Positions 1 through 8,738 of a DNA stretch of 12,500 bases are shown piece after piece; the stretch's first letter is position 1, and each line of letters opens with the position of its first letter. The DNA lies in NCBI GenBank assembly GCA_019828595.1, contig JAHQRK010000062.1:45001-57500 (forward strand). The letters run 5' to 3'. Made by a program: the position numbers and the translations under genes. The notes beneath the pieces are model-generated. The model saw nothing but the letters and a program-made list of their open reading frames with translations, searched no databases and had not been told where the DNA came from. Origin of the DNA: Aphanomyces cochlioides. Taxonomy: Eukaryota > Oomycota > Saprolegniomycetes > Saprolegniales > Verrucalvaceae.

Positions 1-340
1 CATGCTTGAGACTATGTGACACAATGCTATTATAGTCCCCTCAACCAAATCGAAGATGAAATTTTCGAAATTTTATGGATATTCAGTATGAGTTGCCTAG
101 AGATAGTGTCGGCATGAACCGTGAAAAAAGGTCGTGAAAGCAACGGTGCTCAGTCAAATCGGGGTCAATCGCGACCGATGATGGGTGTTTCGTATAGAGA
201 ATTTTCTCCTCTTTTCAGTGGTCAAAGGCGAATTCGCGGAATGTTCCTGTGGGCTTAGTTATCCGGAAAAAACCGGATAATTCGCCAAAATGGGTTCAAA
301 CGTGTGTCGCAATGGCTGCCCGCCACCCGATCTATCGACA
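1..340. other. Unassigned non-coding sequence left of the satellite
   Basis: I see no open reading frame, RNA gene or clear repeat unit here. The last part (from about 300) shows weak resemblance to the left edge of the satellite monomers, such as a 'gcccgcc' block before an A/G-rich stretch, so it may be a very diverged monomer. The first ten bases match ten bases inside the 5S gene at 1881-1890, but that is too short to annotate. Confidence 0.4.
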
Positions 341-1640
341 CTTTGGGGTTAAGTACATGACTATAAGACCTTTGAAACGAGCTATTGAGAGCTAAGTTTG
401 TGTTGGTGGTTGTCGAGATATTTACGTTCAAAGTTCAAAACTTTCGTCGTTCGCTGATTGGTCAGTTTGAATTTCCCGCCTTCATCGAGGTTAGGGTAGT
501 TATAGGATCCAAAGACCTTTGAAACGAGCCATCGATCGAAAAGTTTGAGTCAGTGGTTGCTTAGTTATGGACGTTTAAAGTTTAAAACAAATTCAAGTGA
601 ACGCTGATTGGTCAGTTTGAATTTCCTGCCACCGATCGATTTTGTATCTCTTAGTATATCGTCCCAGCTTTGAAATGAGCTATGGATCGAAAAGTTTGAG
701 TCAGTGGTTGCTTAGTTATGGACGTTTAAAGTTTAAAACAAATTCAAGTGAACGCTGATTGGTCAGTTTGAATTTCCCGCCACCGATCGATTTTGTATCT
801 CTTAGTATATCGTCCCAGCTTTGAAATGAGCTATGGATCGAAAAGTTTGAGTCAGTGGTTGCTTAGTTATGGACGTTTAAAGTTTAAAACAAATTCAAGT
901 GAACGCTGATTGGTCAGTTTGAATTTCCCGCCACCGATCGATTTTGTATCTCTTAGTATATCGTCCCAGCTTTGAAATGAGCTATGGATCGAAAAGTTTG
1001 AGTCAGTGGTTGCTTAGTTATGGACGTTTAAAGTTTAAAACAAATTCAAGTGAACGCTATTGGTCAGTTTGAATTTCCCGCCACCGATCGATTTTGTATC
1101 TCTTAGTATATCGTCCCAGCTTTGAAATGAGCTATGGATCGAAAAGTTTGAGTCAGTGGTTGCTTAGTTATGGACGTTTAAAGTTTAAAACAAATTCAAG
1201 TGAACGCTGATTGGTCAGTTTGAATTTCCCGCCACCGATCGATTTTGTATCTCTTAGTATATCGTCCCAGCTTTGAAATGAGCTATGGATCGAAAAGTTT
1301 GAGTCAGTGGTTGCTTAGTTATGGACGTTCAAAGTTTGAAACTTTAGCTGCATGCTGATTGGCCAGTTTGAATTTCGCGCCCATTATGAATGTTGATCCT
1401 TTTAGTGTATCATAAGACCTTTGAAACGAGCTATGGATCGAAAAGTTTGAGTCAGTGGTTGCTTAGTTATGCACGTTCAAAGTTTCCAATGTTAGCCATG
1501 TATTTACTAAGGCAGTTTGAACATCTCGCTTCCGATGATGACCTGGGTGTATAGTCCATCACAAGACCTTTTGATCAAGCCATTATGACCCAATACATTC
1601 GTTGTGGTTCTTGAGATATGGATGATATACTGTACAGGTA
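340..1640. repeat. Tandem satellite array, ~151-bp monomer, about nine units
   Basis: The landmark 'tttgaaa(c/t)gagc' recurs at about 371, 518, 669, 820, 971, 1121 and 1272, and again at about 1420 (a weaker version at 1568), giving spacings of 147, 151, 151, 151, 150, 151, 148 and 148 bp. Five monomers between about 604 and 1354 are nearly identical; one lacks a single G at about 1057. The outer monomers are clearly diverged. This pattern, homogeneous centre and decayed edges, is usual for satellites kept alike by unequal exchange. Each monomer holds a block of the form 'ctgattggtcag' followed by 'tttgaatttcccgcc', and another block around 'gtcagtggttgcttagttatgg'. No coding potential is seen. 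Whether this is centromeric, subtelomeric or interspersed cannot be told from one window. Confidence 0.93.
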
Positions 1641-1828
1641 TACAAACTTAAAGATACATGCAAAATGAGATGGGTGTGTGGTACGCGAAAGATAGAGACG
1701 TTGACATACATACACCGTGTGTGCTGCTTGGAAAAGTGGTATGTGTGTCGCTACATGTCACTCAGGAGCCAATCAAATGCATACAAAAAAGGATAATGGA
1801 TGTGGGTGCAATCGTTGTGTGATTGGGC
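1641..1828. other. Spacer downstream of the 5S gene
   Basis: This short non-coding stretch lies between the satellite and the 3' end of the 5S gene. It is rich in TG/CA words (for example around 1670-1680 and 1703-1720) but has no regular microsatellite. I see no gene in it. Confidence 0.5.
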
Positions 1829-1833
1829 AAAAA
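1829..1833 (-). terminator. Pol III T-run terminator of the 5S gene
   Basis: On the minus strand, five consecutive T residues follow directly after the 3' strand of 5S helix I. A run of four or more T on the coding strand is the standard RNA polymerase III stop signal, and its position exactly at the expected 5S 3' end supports the gene call. Confidence 0.8.
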
Positions 1834-1949
1834 TAATCAGCACATGGACTTCCCCAGTGGTCACCCACCTGAGTACTACCCATGCTTGAGCCCGGTTAAC
1901 TTCATAGAGCGAACGGGTATGGTTCACTCGGGCTAATATGGCCGATTAT
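1833..1949 (-). rRNA. 5S ribosomal RNA gene, intact
   Basis: The minus strand reads as a full-length 5S rRNA of about 117 nt, close to the usual 118-121 nt. The 5' end has the typical 'CGGCCATA' block. The central part has the 'GAAGTTAACC' box A region, and further on are the 'GGGTAGTACT' and 'GGTGGGTGACC' blocks that form the internal control region bound by TFIIIA. Helix I closes properly: AATCGGC (1947-1941) pairs with GCTGATT (1841-1835), with one G-U pair, and can extend by two further pairs. A T-run terminator follows at once. The end positions could shift by one or two bases. The product is the 5S RNA of the large ribosomal subunit, made by RNA polymerase III. The upstream flank and the first ~48 nt are repeated at 11343-12189, where the second 5S gene is interrupted by a LINE. 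This copy looks functional by sequence. Confidence 0.9.
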
Positions 1950-1962
1950 ACCTACTACCTCT

Positions 1963-1972
1963 AATATACATA
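1963..1972 (-). promoter_or_regulatory. Possible TATA-like element upstream of 5S
   Basis: On the minus strand an AT-rich 'tgtatatta' block lies about 14-23 bases upstream of the predicted 5S start. Some fungi and other eukaryotes need a TATA-like box in this general position for 5S transcription. The same block is kept in the second flank copy (about 11405-11414). The call rests on position and composition only. Confidence 0.3.
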
Positions 1973-2084
1973 TCTAAGTCTACTTTTATTTAACTTTGAA
2001 ATATTCACCTCCTTGCTACCTACTTTTACTGCAGGACTACTACCTATGCTACCTCCTGACTGCGTCTCGACTGGAATTGAATTC

Positions 2085-2350
2085 GAATTTAATTTTCACG
2101 CGTTTGAAATGTCTTTTTATGGAGTGATCTAGCTTCTTCCTGTGCTGTCAGTATGCCTATACTCCACTAGACGCCACCTAGAGCCTAGGAAGCACTTGAA
2201 TTTATTCGATCCATATTTTCACGTGTTTGAAATGTCATTTATTCTAGCCACATCCTGTGTTCCTTGACACTACTCTGTGGTCTCTGTCATGGTAGCAGCC
2301 TAGACAGCCCATTTATTCCATATTCTCACGCGTTTGAATTGTCTTTTTTC
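2085..2350. repeat. Three diverged internal repeats in the 5S upstream flank
   Basis: A block of the form 'tt(t/c)tcacg(c/t)gtttgaa(a/t)tgtc' occurs at about 2093, 2216 and 2323, spaced 123 and 107 bp apart. It is preceded each time by an AT-rich 'attcga' or 'attcca' type sequence. The set is repeated at about 11535, 11658 and 11765 in copy B. It may be the remains of a tandem repeat or a series of protein-binding sites; the sequence does not decide. Confidence 0.6.
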
Positions 2351-2722
2351 GATGGAATCGAGTCAAAATGGTCCTTTTCTGTGCCTACAGCTCTGTCAGC
2401 ACGCTCTATCTGCCTCGTTGGCTGTGCAGACTGCCATTTCGACACGTGATTGACTTTGTTAGTGTATATGGGCCGAATGTTCGTAGAACAAATGAAATCT
2501 CCCCTTCTCATTCTTGGGCCTATAAAAAAACAAAAATAAAATCCCCCAAGTAGCTGCAATCGACTTGGCATTCAACATACCAAGTCTATCTTACTTTGAC
2601 AAATCACTGCCTTCACCCAACATAATTGGCTTTTCACAACACTTCCTAGAGCCAGAGTCGTCCCAAATACCTTGATGCCTCCGACGATCCAATCGCCAAA
2701 GTCATTCCAGTACTCAAAACAA

Positions 2723-4552
2723 ATGGGAAAAGCTGGGTTTGAGAGAAAAGACCATCCAAAATAAAATGTTCTTGGACGATTTGACCAGCCAAAAAAATCA
2801 ACGAGGTCGGTCGTTCCATGACAAGCAAAGTTGATTTCAGGAGCGTCTTCATCGGAGTTGATGGTGGCGAGATAGAGGGAAAATCCCTTGTGGGTTGGGC
2901 TTTTGGGGTAAACCTCCAAAAATAATAAAAAAGGGTAAAATATTTGGGAGGTGCCATTTTGACATGCGCCATGCGCGGATAGGTCTCGAGCGCGAGCATC
3001 GTCGGAGCTGGATTTCGAACGGCGCCGCGGTGCATGGAGCCACTTGGCAGAATCGTAGCGACGATACGTACGAAGGATAGCGCACCATTAGAATCGCCAT
3101 AGGTAGTGTGTAGCGGGAGAGCGCTAGCCAAAACCAGTGGTTTTTCCAATCGGGCGTCTCGGCGGCCAAATTTGAAGGAGTCATAACTTCCGAACGGCTA
3201 TGAGATAGATAGCCATACTTGGTGTCCTCCATCAATGGAGGCTAGCGGTGGATGCACCATATTAATCGGTGCATATAGAGTCGTGTAGCTGAAATGAGCT
3301 ACGATGGTCGTTTTGGAGCCTTATCGGCTCAAAATGGTTTGGAATCGGAAGTTGGGTTCCTGTGCTGCTATCATGGTGCTTGATAGCTCAAATCCATCGC
3401 GAGGACATTCTCGAGCCTCTCCAACTCTAAGTTGGGCGATCGGAGTTGATTTGCGTTCAGGAGCCATTCCGATGAGTTTTAGCCATTTCACCAAAAGTTG
3501 TCGGGGCGACGGCAAGTAGGTTCCAGGGCTTCAATCATCGCTCTTGATGGCTTAAAACACTCGTCTAGCCATGATAGGATGGAAAAGAGTCATAGCCGGT
3601 CGATAGGAAATGATTTGCGACCTGTAGCCGACTTAAGGTTTTGTAGCCGGTGGATAGGGGCGGTTGACATTTTGGATTGAGGATTGCGAGCAAACCAGGA
3701 TGTTTCAGGGCGTTCTAACGCTTTGGCTAGTCGTAATAAGTGGTGGAGCCACCCACTAGACCCCTAGATGTCACTCGGTGACCGTAGGGAAAGCGTTCGA
3801 GTTGTCCTGGTGTTTCACCGGTTTGGGTGACAGTCCAAAATGGGTTCGTGGTTTTGAACCATAGATCTGCAATATGTGCTAGTTGGTGTCGGCATAGAGC
3901 TCGATTCAACTGAGATAACAAGCCACTAAACGTAGAAATCCACGCAGTAGGTCGAGAGAAATTTCACTTTTGGTGACGGGTTGAAACCGGTTCAAAATGG
4001 GTGTCACCGGGTCGAATTTCCTTTCGAATTTTGTTTCGCGAGTTTGGCGAGGTTTGAGCACTCGCAAACTGGCACATCTTGAGGAGGAGACATGGGAGAA
4101 TCTTTTAGGCACCGTGGCGCAATTTTCCCGAACAAAAAGTGTGCACTCGATTTTGAGATTTCGCCCCAGGGGGAGACGTCGTAACAATTTTCAAAGTGTT
4201 GTTGTGAGAGAACCACTGCACTTTTTTGCAATCTAACGCTTGCGTTTGTCTGCTTGGGATGTCTAGCAACCCTGAAGACCATTAGAATGTCTGAAATGAT
4301 CGTCAGAGCAATGCCAGAGTTGTCGATAGTTTTGCCATTTTGGGTGAACGGATAAAGTCAAGTCGATTTTGTGAACGACTCGGCATGAGATAAAGTTACT
4401 TGGTGTGTTCATAGAGCTCTGTTAGCTGGGGCTAACGAGCCATCAAACGCATGAAAAGGCCAAGTGGGTCGCGAGAAAATCCACTTTGAGTTTTCCCATT
4501 GGTTTGGGTGACTTAGGTGAATTTCTTCAAAGGTTGCAATATAACATGCCTT
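2723..4552. other. Non-coding interval between the pol stop and direct repeat A
   Basis: No convincing gene is present. It could be the LINE 3' untranslated region (about 1830 nt on the minus strand) or host repeat DNA beyond a shorter LINE 3' end. No poly(A) or simple-repeat tail is seen on the minus strand, so the 3' end cannot be fixed. Several stretches look like old, diverged tandem repeats. 'catagagctc' followed by 'gagcca(t/c)(c/t)aaacg' and a 'cgagagaaat/cgagaaaat' block occurs at about 3893 and 4410. 'ggtttgggtgac' occurs at about 3820 and 4502. A pair around 'tgatttgcg' lies at about 3448 and 3612. The part at 2723-2950 is more AT-rich and ends in an A-rich plus-strand stretch at about 2918-2945. 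The remaining part of the interrupted 5S gene, expected next to a simple insertion, is not found here. Confidence 0.55.
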
Positions 4553-7500
4553 TTAAGGTTCCAAGGTCTCGTTTTGAGATTGTGGTAAGATTTGGGCAGA
4601 GAACCACTCATTCTGGTGCAAACTATGAAGCACCGATGTCAAGGAAGCCTTCGTGGAGTCGTCCAAGGAGGCTCGATTGACTTGGTACAGATGCCGCTTT
4701 ATAATGTGTCCTGCTAAGCTGGATATCGTCATAGGTGTTTTGTTAGGTAAATCTGGACGGTAAATCCGGTCGCACCGAGTTTTCCAAATTGTATACCAAA
4801 TACAAGATAAAAAAATTGGCCACAGCAAATTAAATCCAGCTTGGAGGTCTTTGTCTTGGAGTGCTATAGGAGAGAAGAATATTTTTTCCATGGTAGTTGG
4901 CCAAGTAAAGTTAAGGGATCTGGCCATGGATTTAAATGGACTCCAACATGCTCGAGTATATGGACAGTCCAAGGTGAAATGTTTATACGTCTCCACTTCA
5001 TGACAGAAAATACAAGTGTTCGGGATATCGTCCGAGTACTTGAATTTGTATCGGAGAGGTAAGGCTCGTATAAGCAGTCGATATATGAAAGCACTATACG
5101 TTGGCAGAATAAATTTGGGCTGCCTGTAGAATGCGACCACTTTAATATTTTCCTTGTGGGCATAAAAATCCGAGGGTACCAATAAATGCGCTGTGGGTAA
5201 AACCTCCTGAGCTGATTTGGATTTAAATTCATGAGTTAAATCATCCAAGGTGGCATCAATAAAGGGTAAAAAGCCATCTTTAAAATTTCCAGCCCAAGTA
5301 ATTTCGGTAGCCGTTTGCCGATAAGGTGTAGGCTGACGAAAATTAATTTCTGTGTCCTCGGGTGGAGATGGAAGGATAGACTTAAGTCTTCCGTGTAGAG
5401 CATACCACCATTTATGATCGGGAGTGGCTAAATGGCGTCTTGAGCATTGAGATTTAATCCAATCTAACAGGATTTTCCGATCCATAAGATTGCCATTTTC
5501 ATCGAGTAGGTGGCGAACATGGGTAAAATTTAATTTTGCCAGTGATACAGCATAATCATAAGTCTTTGGATAGCAGTGTTCAAAGACAGTTTTCTCCAAG
5601 GGTAAGAATTGATTGTGCCAAAGTGGAAAATTTCCATCGACTTGAACTGTGGGAAATTTAAGTGGGGTTGGAGATAAGGATAACCATAGTCGAGTAAATG
5701 CTGACCAGAGAGGTGGAACCTTATCTTGGTGGGATATGGCTTTGTACATACTAGAGTGTGGACTCATGAAAAGGAGATCATAAAAATTTCCCCATGGACT
5801 GAAGGCTCTGGAGAGTAAATATTCTCCAATGGATAGCCATGCTGGCAATTTCGTTTGACCATACGAGTTGTGAGGTGGTGCTAGGAGTAGCTTGAAGCAT
5901 TTAAAGGTCATGACCCGGTGTAGTTTTGACCACCAGTGGGTAGACGATTTAAATCCGAGACCACCTTGTGCTTTTGGAAGGAAAATAATGTCCGAGTTGA
6001 ATTGATGCAAATGACGTTGAGTCGAATATGGATCAATTGTATCGCCGTGAATAAATTGCTTGGCGACCTTGTCGAATAGTTTGGCATATTCTTTGTCGAT
6101 CGGAATAAATTGGAGTTGATACCAGAGCACAGGAAAACAAATTGACCTTAGGATTGTCACTTTTCCGGGTAGGGTTCGTGCTCGATAAGACCATAGTTGT
6201 GTTCTTGAGACCAATTTCTCCAATAGCGAATTTAAACGTGTTGTGGCTGTGATGTTGGGAGAAATTAAAAGGCCCAACGATTTAGCAGGTTTGTCATCAG
6301 TAATAGCCAAAGGTGCCAGGTCTGGAGGTAAATTGGCATGGGTTAATAATTCTGTCTTGGAGAGATTTAACTTGAAACCAGAGATATCACAGAATTTTTT
6401 GACGATGTCGAGTTGGAGTTGCAACGTCGATGTATTTTTGGAGTACAATTGGGAGTCGTCTGCATAATAGCTCCCGGTGTGAGTGTGATGACCAATTCGT
6501 ATGCCCAAATCTTTTCTCTTGCGTATGGCTAAACACATAGGTTCTAGCGCCAAGACAAATAAAAGAGGTGATAATGGGTCGCCTTGTAAAACACCACGTT
6601 GGATCTTAAATGGGTTGGATAAATGTCCATTGACAATAATTCGTCCACGACGATTTGAATAAAGCACTTTGACCATGTTGAGAAAGGACGGTGGAAAATT
6701 AAATTCCTTCAGGGTTGCCAATAAATAGGAATGGTTGACCCTATCAAAGGCTTTTTCAAAGTCCAAGAGGGCCACAATAGACTCGGAGGAATAAAACTTC
6801 ATAAAGTGATTCAGGTCTTCCAAGCGCAGTAAATTGGTTTGGATTGATCGACCACGAATAAAACCTGTTTGATCCGGGTGGACTATCGACTGAATGATTC
6901 TCTGCATTCGTTCTGCAAGGACCATTGTGAGGATTTTCACGTCGATATTGACCAAACTGATGGGACGGTAATTTTTTGGGAGTAGTTTGTCGTCCTTTTT
7001 GTACAGCAGTACAATTAAACTTGTCAATTGGGAGGGTGCCAAGTTGGAGTGAGAGTTGATTTGGTAATAGTATAGCATTTCCAAAGCCAGGGACCATTCA
7101 TGGGGAAACATTTTCAAAATTTCGTAGGGCAGTGAATTTGGCCCAGGAGTTGAATTCCGTTTGGAGTGTTTAATGGCAAAATAAAATTCGTTTGCCGTGA
7201 GAGGAGCCCCAATAAATCTCTTGTCGTCGATATTGAGTCGGCGAGATATCAGAGTTTTTAAATACTTGGCCATTCTTTCCTTGTCAACTGCCTCATGGTC
7301 GCCATACAGGTCAGAATAAAACTCGTGGAGTGTCGAGGAAATTGATTGTTGATCAGAAGCAATATTTCCATTGGACATTTTGAGTGCCTTGAAGGGAGAT
7401 TTTTGTAAAGGGATTGTGCGAGGTGGCTTCAGGTGAAATTTGGTACACCTTTCCGCTTTCTCGAGATGAGTTTGCATAGCAGTATCTTCCCGTAGGACTT

Positions 7501-8638
7501 TTTTCCTGTCATGATATTCATGTATGGCAGCTTGAATTGTTTTGATACGTGCCATCAAGGACGCACATGGGGCGTTTTGGTAATCCCGAATCAATAAAGC
7601 CAAATCCATAGATAATTTCTTGAGAGGCCTTTGTTGATTTTCGACCAACTCGTCGTGTAGGTATTTTAATTGATTTCGCATGTTGGTGATCATGGTGTCG
7701 AAATGTAGACCAACATTTGAGTTTAATTGGGTCTTGGTAAGGAAGGTTTCAAGTTGACGAGAGATAATGAATTTGGCCTTGTCATTGTTGAGAACCCATT
7801 GTGGTGTTTTCCATGGACCAGGTCCCATTGATACTGATGGACGTTTGGTCAATAATTTGCAGGGAGTGTGGTCAGCATGAGGAATTGGTTCCAGGTGACG
7901 AAATTTCAGATGACGTAGGGATGCCATAGCAGACGAGATGAAAATATAGTCAAGCCGATTGACAAATTTTGGACTTGTGAAAGCACGTTTCAGTGGATTT
8001 TGTTGACGGAAAATGTCAACGAGGTGTAAATCTTGTAGCCATAGGTTGAGTTCATATGAGCCATGGGTCGCATGAGTCGAAGGACGGCATGAATCTAATG
8101 TTGGGGAGAAAATAACGTTAAAGTCGCCACCAACAATATGAAAAGCTTCGGGTGGAAAATCGCGAGGCAGATCATTAAAAAAATCCACACGGTCGTGATA
8201 GTCGTACGGAGCATAGATGTTGTGAATAAAAACCGGGATATTGTCCAGAGTGGCCGATATAAGTAAATAACGACCACGGAGGAGAGGTTTGTCCCAAGAG
8301 TGGTTTAAATTGGTGCAATTGTCCAGAGGGCAGTCAGGATGAATAAATGTAGCAAGGCCTCCAGTGGGATGAGAGGTATGGCTGATGGAATAAATTGGCT
8401 CCTCGTAGAAGAAAGTGCCTTGTTGGTTGGTATGTTTTTTCCAGTAGAAATTGATTTTGCCATGGTCGCTGGGGTAAGGCAGTCGAGTTTCTTGGATAAG
8501 TGAGATAGAGTTTTTGAGGAGAAAGTTCTTGAGAAGGTGGTGGAAAGAGTTGGAGAGACCATTTGTGTTGAGAGAAAACAAGCTAATATCCCAGTCGATA
8601 ATGGCTTGTGGTAGCGCGTTAATTGTGGTCACGGTCAT
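4553..8638 (-). CDS. LINE pol protein: APE endonuclease, reverse transcriptase, zinc finger (1361 aa)
   Basis: The enzyme nicks target DNA and copies the element RNA from the nick (target-primed reverse transcription). Endonuclease, residues about 15-260: the expected catalytic set is present, with N24 in 'NTNG', E50 in 'IQET', Y142 in 'NIYAP', D172 and N174 in 'GGDFNV', D230 in 'NRLDYIF', and D256-H257 in 'HADHTP'. Reverse transcriptase, about 490-800: 'NYRPISL' at 556-562, D626 in 'LLDFEKAFD', 'GVLQGDPLSPLLF' at 682-694, and the YADD box with D727 and D728. Zinc finger of the zf-RVT type: C1209, C1212, H1220, C1225 (CX2CX7HX4C). No RNase H domain is evident. There are no internal stops. The ATG at 8638 is the first after the ORF1 stop, has A at -3, and lies 100 nt downstream of that stop, so translation probably needs reinitiation or internal entry. 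All catalytic residues are in place, so this protein may be active. Confidence 0.96.
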   Translation of the reverse strand: MTVTTINALPQAIIDWDISLFSLNTNGLSNSFHHLLKNFLLKNSISLIQETRLPYPSDHGKINFYWKKHTNQQGTFFYEEPIYSISHTSHPTGGLATFIHPDCPLDNCTNLNHSWDKPLLRGRYLLISATLDNIPVFIHNIYAPYDYHDRVDFFNDLPRDFPPEAFHIVGGDFNVIFSPTLDSCRPSTHATHGSYELNLWLQDLHLVDIFRQQNPLKRAFTSPKFVNRLDYIFISSAMASLRHLKFRHLEPIPHADHTPCKLLTKRPSVSMGPGPWKTPQWVLNNDKAKFIISRQLETFLTKTQLNSNVGLHFDTMITNMRNQLKYLHDELVENQQRPLKKLSMDLALLIRDYQNAPCASLMARIKTIQAAIHEYHDRKKVLREDTAMQTHLEKAERCTKFHLKPPRTIPLQKSPFKALKMSNGNIASDQQSISSTLHEFYSDLYGDHEAVDKERMAKYLKTLISRRLNIDDKRFIGAPLTANEFYFAIKHSKRNSTPGPNSLPYEILKMFPHEWSLALEMLYYYQINSHSNLAPSQLTSLIVLLYKKDDKLLPKNYRPISLVNIDVKILTMVLAERMQRIIQSIVHPDQTGFIRGRSIQTNLLRLEDLNHFMKFYSSESIVALLDFEKAFDRVNHSYLLATLKEFNFPPSFLNMVKVLYSNRRGRIIVNGHLSNPFKIQRGVLQGDPLSPLLFVLALEPMCLAIRKRKDLGIRIGHHTHTGSYYADDSQLYSKNTSTLQLQLDIVKKFCDISGFKLNLSKTELLTHANLPPDLAPLAITDDKPAKSLGLLISPNITATTRLNSLLEKLVSRTQLWSYRARTLPGKVTILRSICFPVLWYQLQFIPIDKEYAKLFDKVAKQFIHGDTIDPYSTQRHLHQFNSDIIFLPKAQGGLGFKSSTHWWSKLHRVMTFKCFKLLLAPPHNSYGQTKLPAWLSIGEYLLSRAFSPWGNFYDLLFMSPHSSMYKAISHQDKVPPLWSAFTRLWLSLSPTPLKFPTVQVDGNFPLWHNQFLPLEKTVFEHCYPKTYDYAVSLAKLNFTHVRHLLDENGNLMDRKILLDWIKSQCSRRHLATPDHKWWYALHGRLKSILPSPPEDTEINFRQPTPYRQTATEITWAGNFKDGFLPFIDATLDDLTHEFKSKSAQEVLPTAHLLVPSDFYAHKENIKVVAFYRQPKFILPTYSAFIYRLLIRALPLRYKFKYSDDIPNTCIFCHEVETYKHFTLDCPYTRACWSPFKSMARSLNFTWPTTMEKIFFSPIALQDKDLQAGFNLLWPIFLSCIWYTIWKTRCDRIYRPDLPNKTPMTISSLAGHIIKRHLYQVNRASLDDSTKASLTSVLHSLHQNEWFSAQILPQSQNETLEP

Positions 8639-8738
8639 GATTAATATTTGGGTTTTGATTTTTTGACTTCAAGTCGTTGTGTTGGTTTGGGTCGGGGTGT
8701 GGTGATTGTGGTTTTAATTGATTTTGTGTGTTGGCGAG
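8639..8738 (-). other. Intercistronic spacer between ORF1 and pol
   Basis: A 100-nt A/C-rich stretch on the coding strand contains no ATG before the pol start. Such a spacer suits translation of pol by termination-reinitiation from the same RNA, but no specific signal is visible. Confidence 0.6.

Larger units (their letters stand above)
1902..2722. repeat. Direct repeat copy A: 5S 5' part plus upstream flank (821 bp)
   Basis: This segment is repeated in the same orientation at 11343-12189. The match runs from inside the 5S gene (5S nt ~48 back to nt 1) through the whole upstream flank, and stops sharply at 2722/12189. By eye the copies differ by one G (the GGG/GGGG run near 1914/11356) and by 25 bp missing here after about 2534. 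I noticed no other indels, since the coordinate offset stays constant at 9442 and then 9467. The two copies bracket the 8620-bp interval that holds the LINE. Such high identity implies a recent duplication or ongoing homogenisation. Confidence 0.95.

Noticed and set aside
1..10. First ten bases match 5S gene positions 1881-1890, suggesting the window opens at the edge of another broken 5S gene.
   Set aside because: Ten bases at a window edge is too little; the rest of such a gene would lie outside the window. Looking upstream would settle it.
2264..2449. 61-codon plus-strand ORF, repeated identically at 11706-11891.
   Set aside because: The identity is explained by the direct repeat; the sequence lies in the 5S flank and has no recognisable protein character.
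1902..2722. The two direct repeats as LTRs of an LTR retrotransposon.
   Set aside because: The repeat contains a 5S gene part and its flank. No integrase, protease or RNase H is present, and the pol is a clear APE-type LINE protein.
2572..2919. Minus-strand ORF of 115 codons that reads like a protein exon.
   Set aside because: It crosses the junction at 2722/2723 between the direct repeat and the inserted interval, so it cannot be an old gene, and copy B does not continue it. No family is recognised.
2646..3149. Minus-strand ORF of 167 codons.
   Set aside because: It also crosses the 2722/2723 junction, overlaps another frame of similar length and shows no domain.
3997..4282. Overlapping plus- and minus-strand ORFs of 79-93 codons in the 2723-4552 interval.
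   Set aside because: They shadow one another, lie in partly satellite-like DNA and show no motifs.
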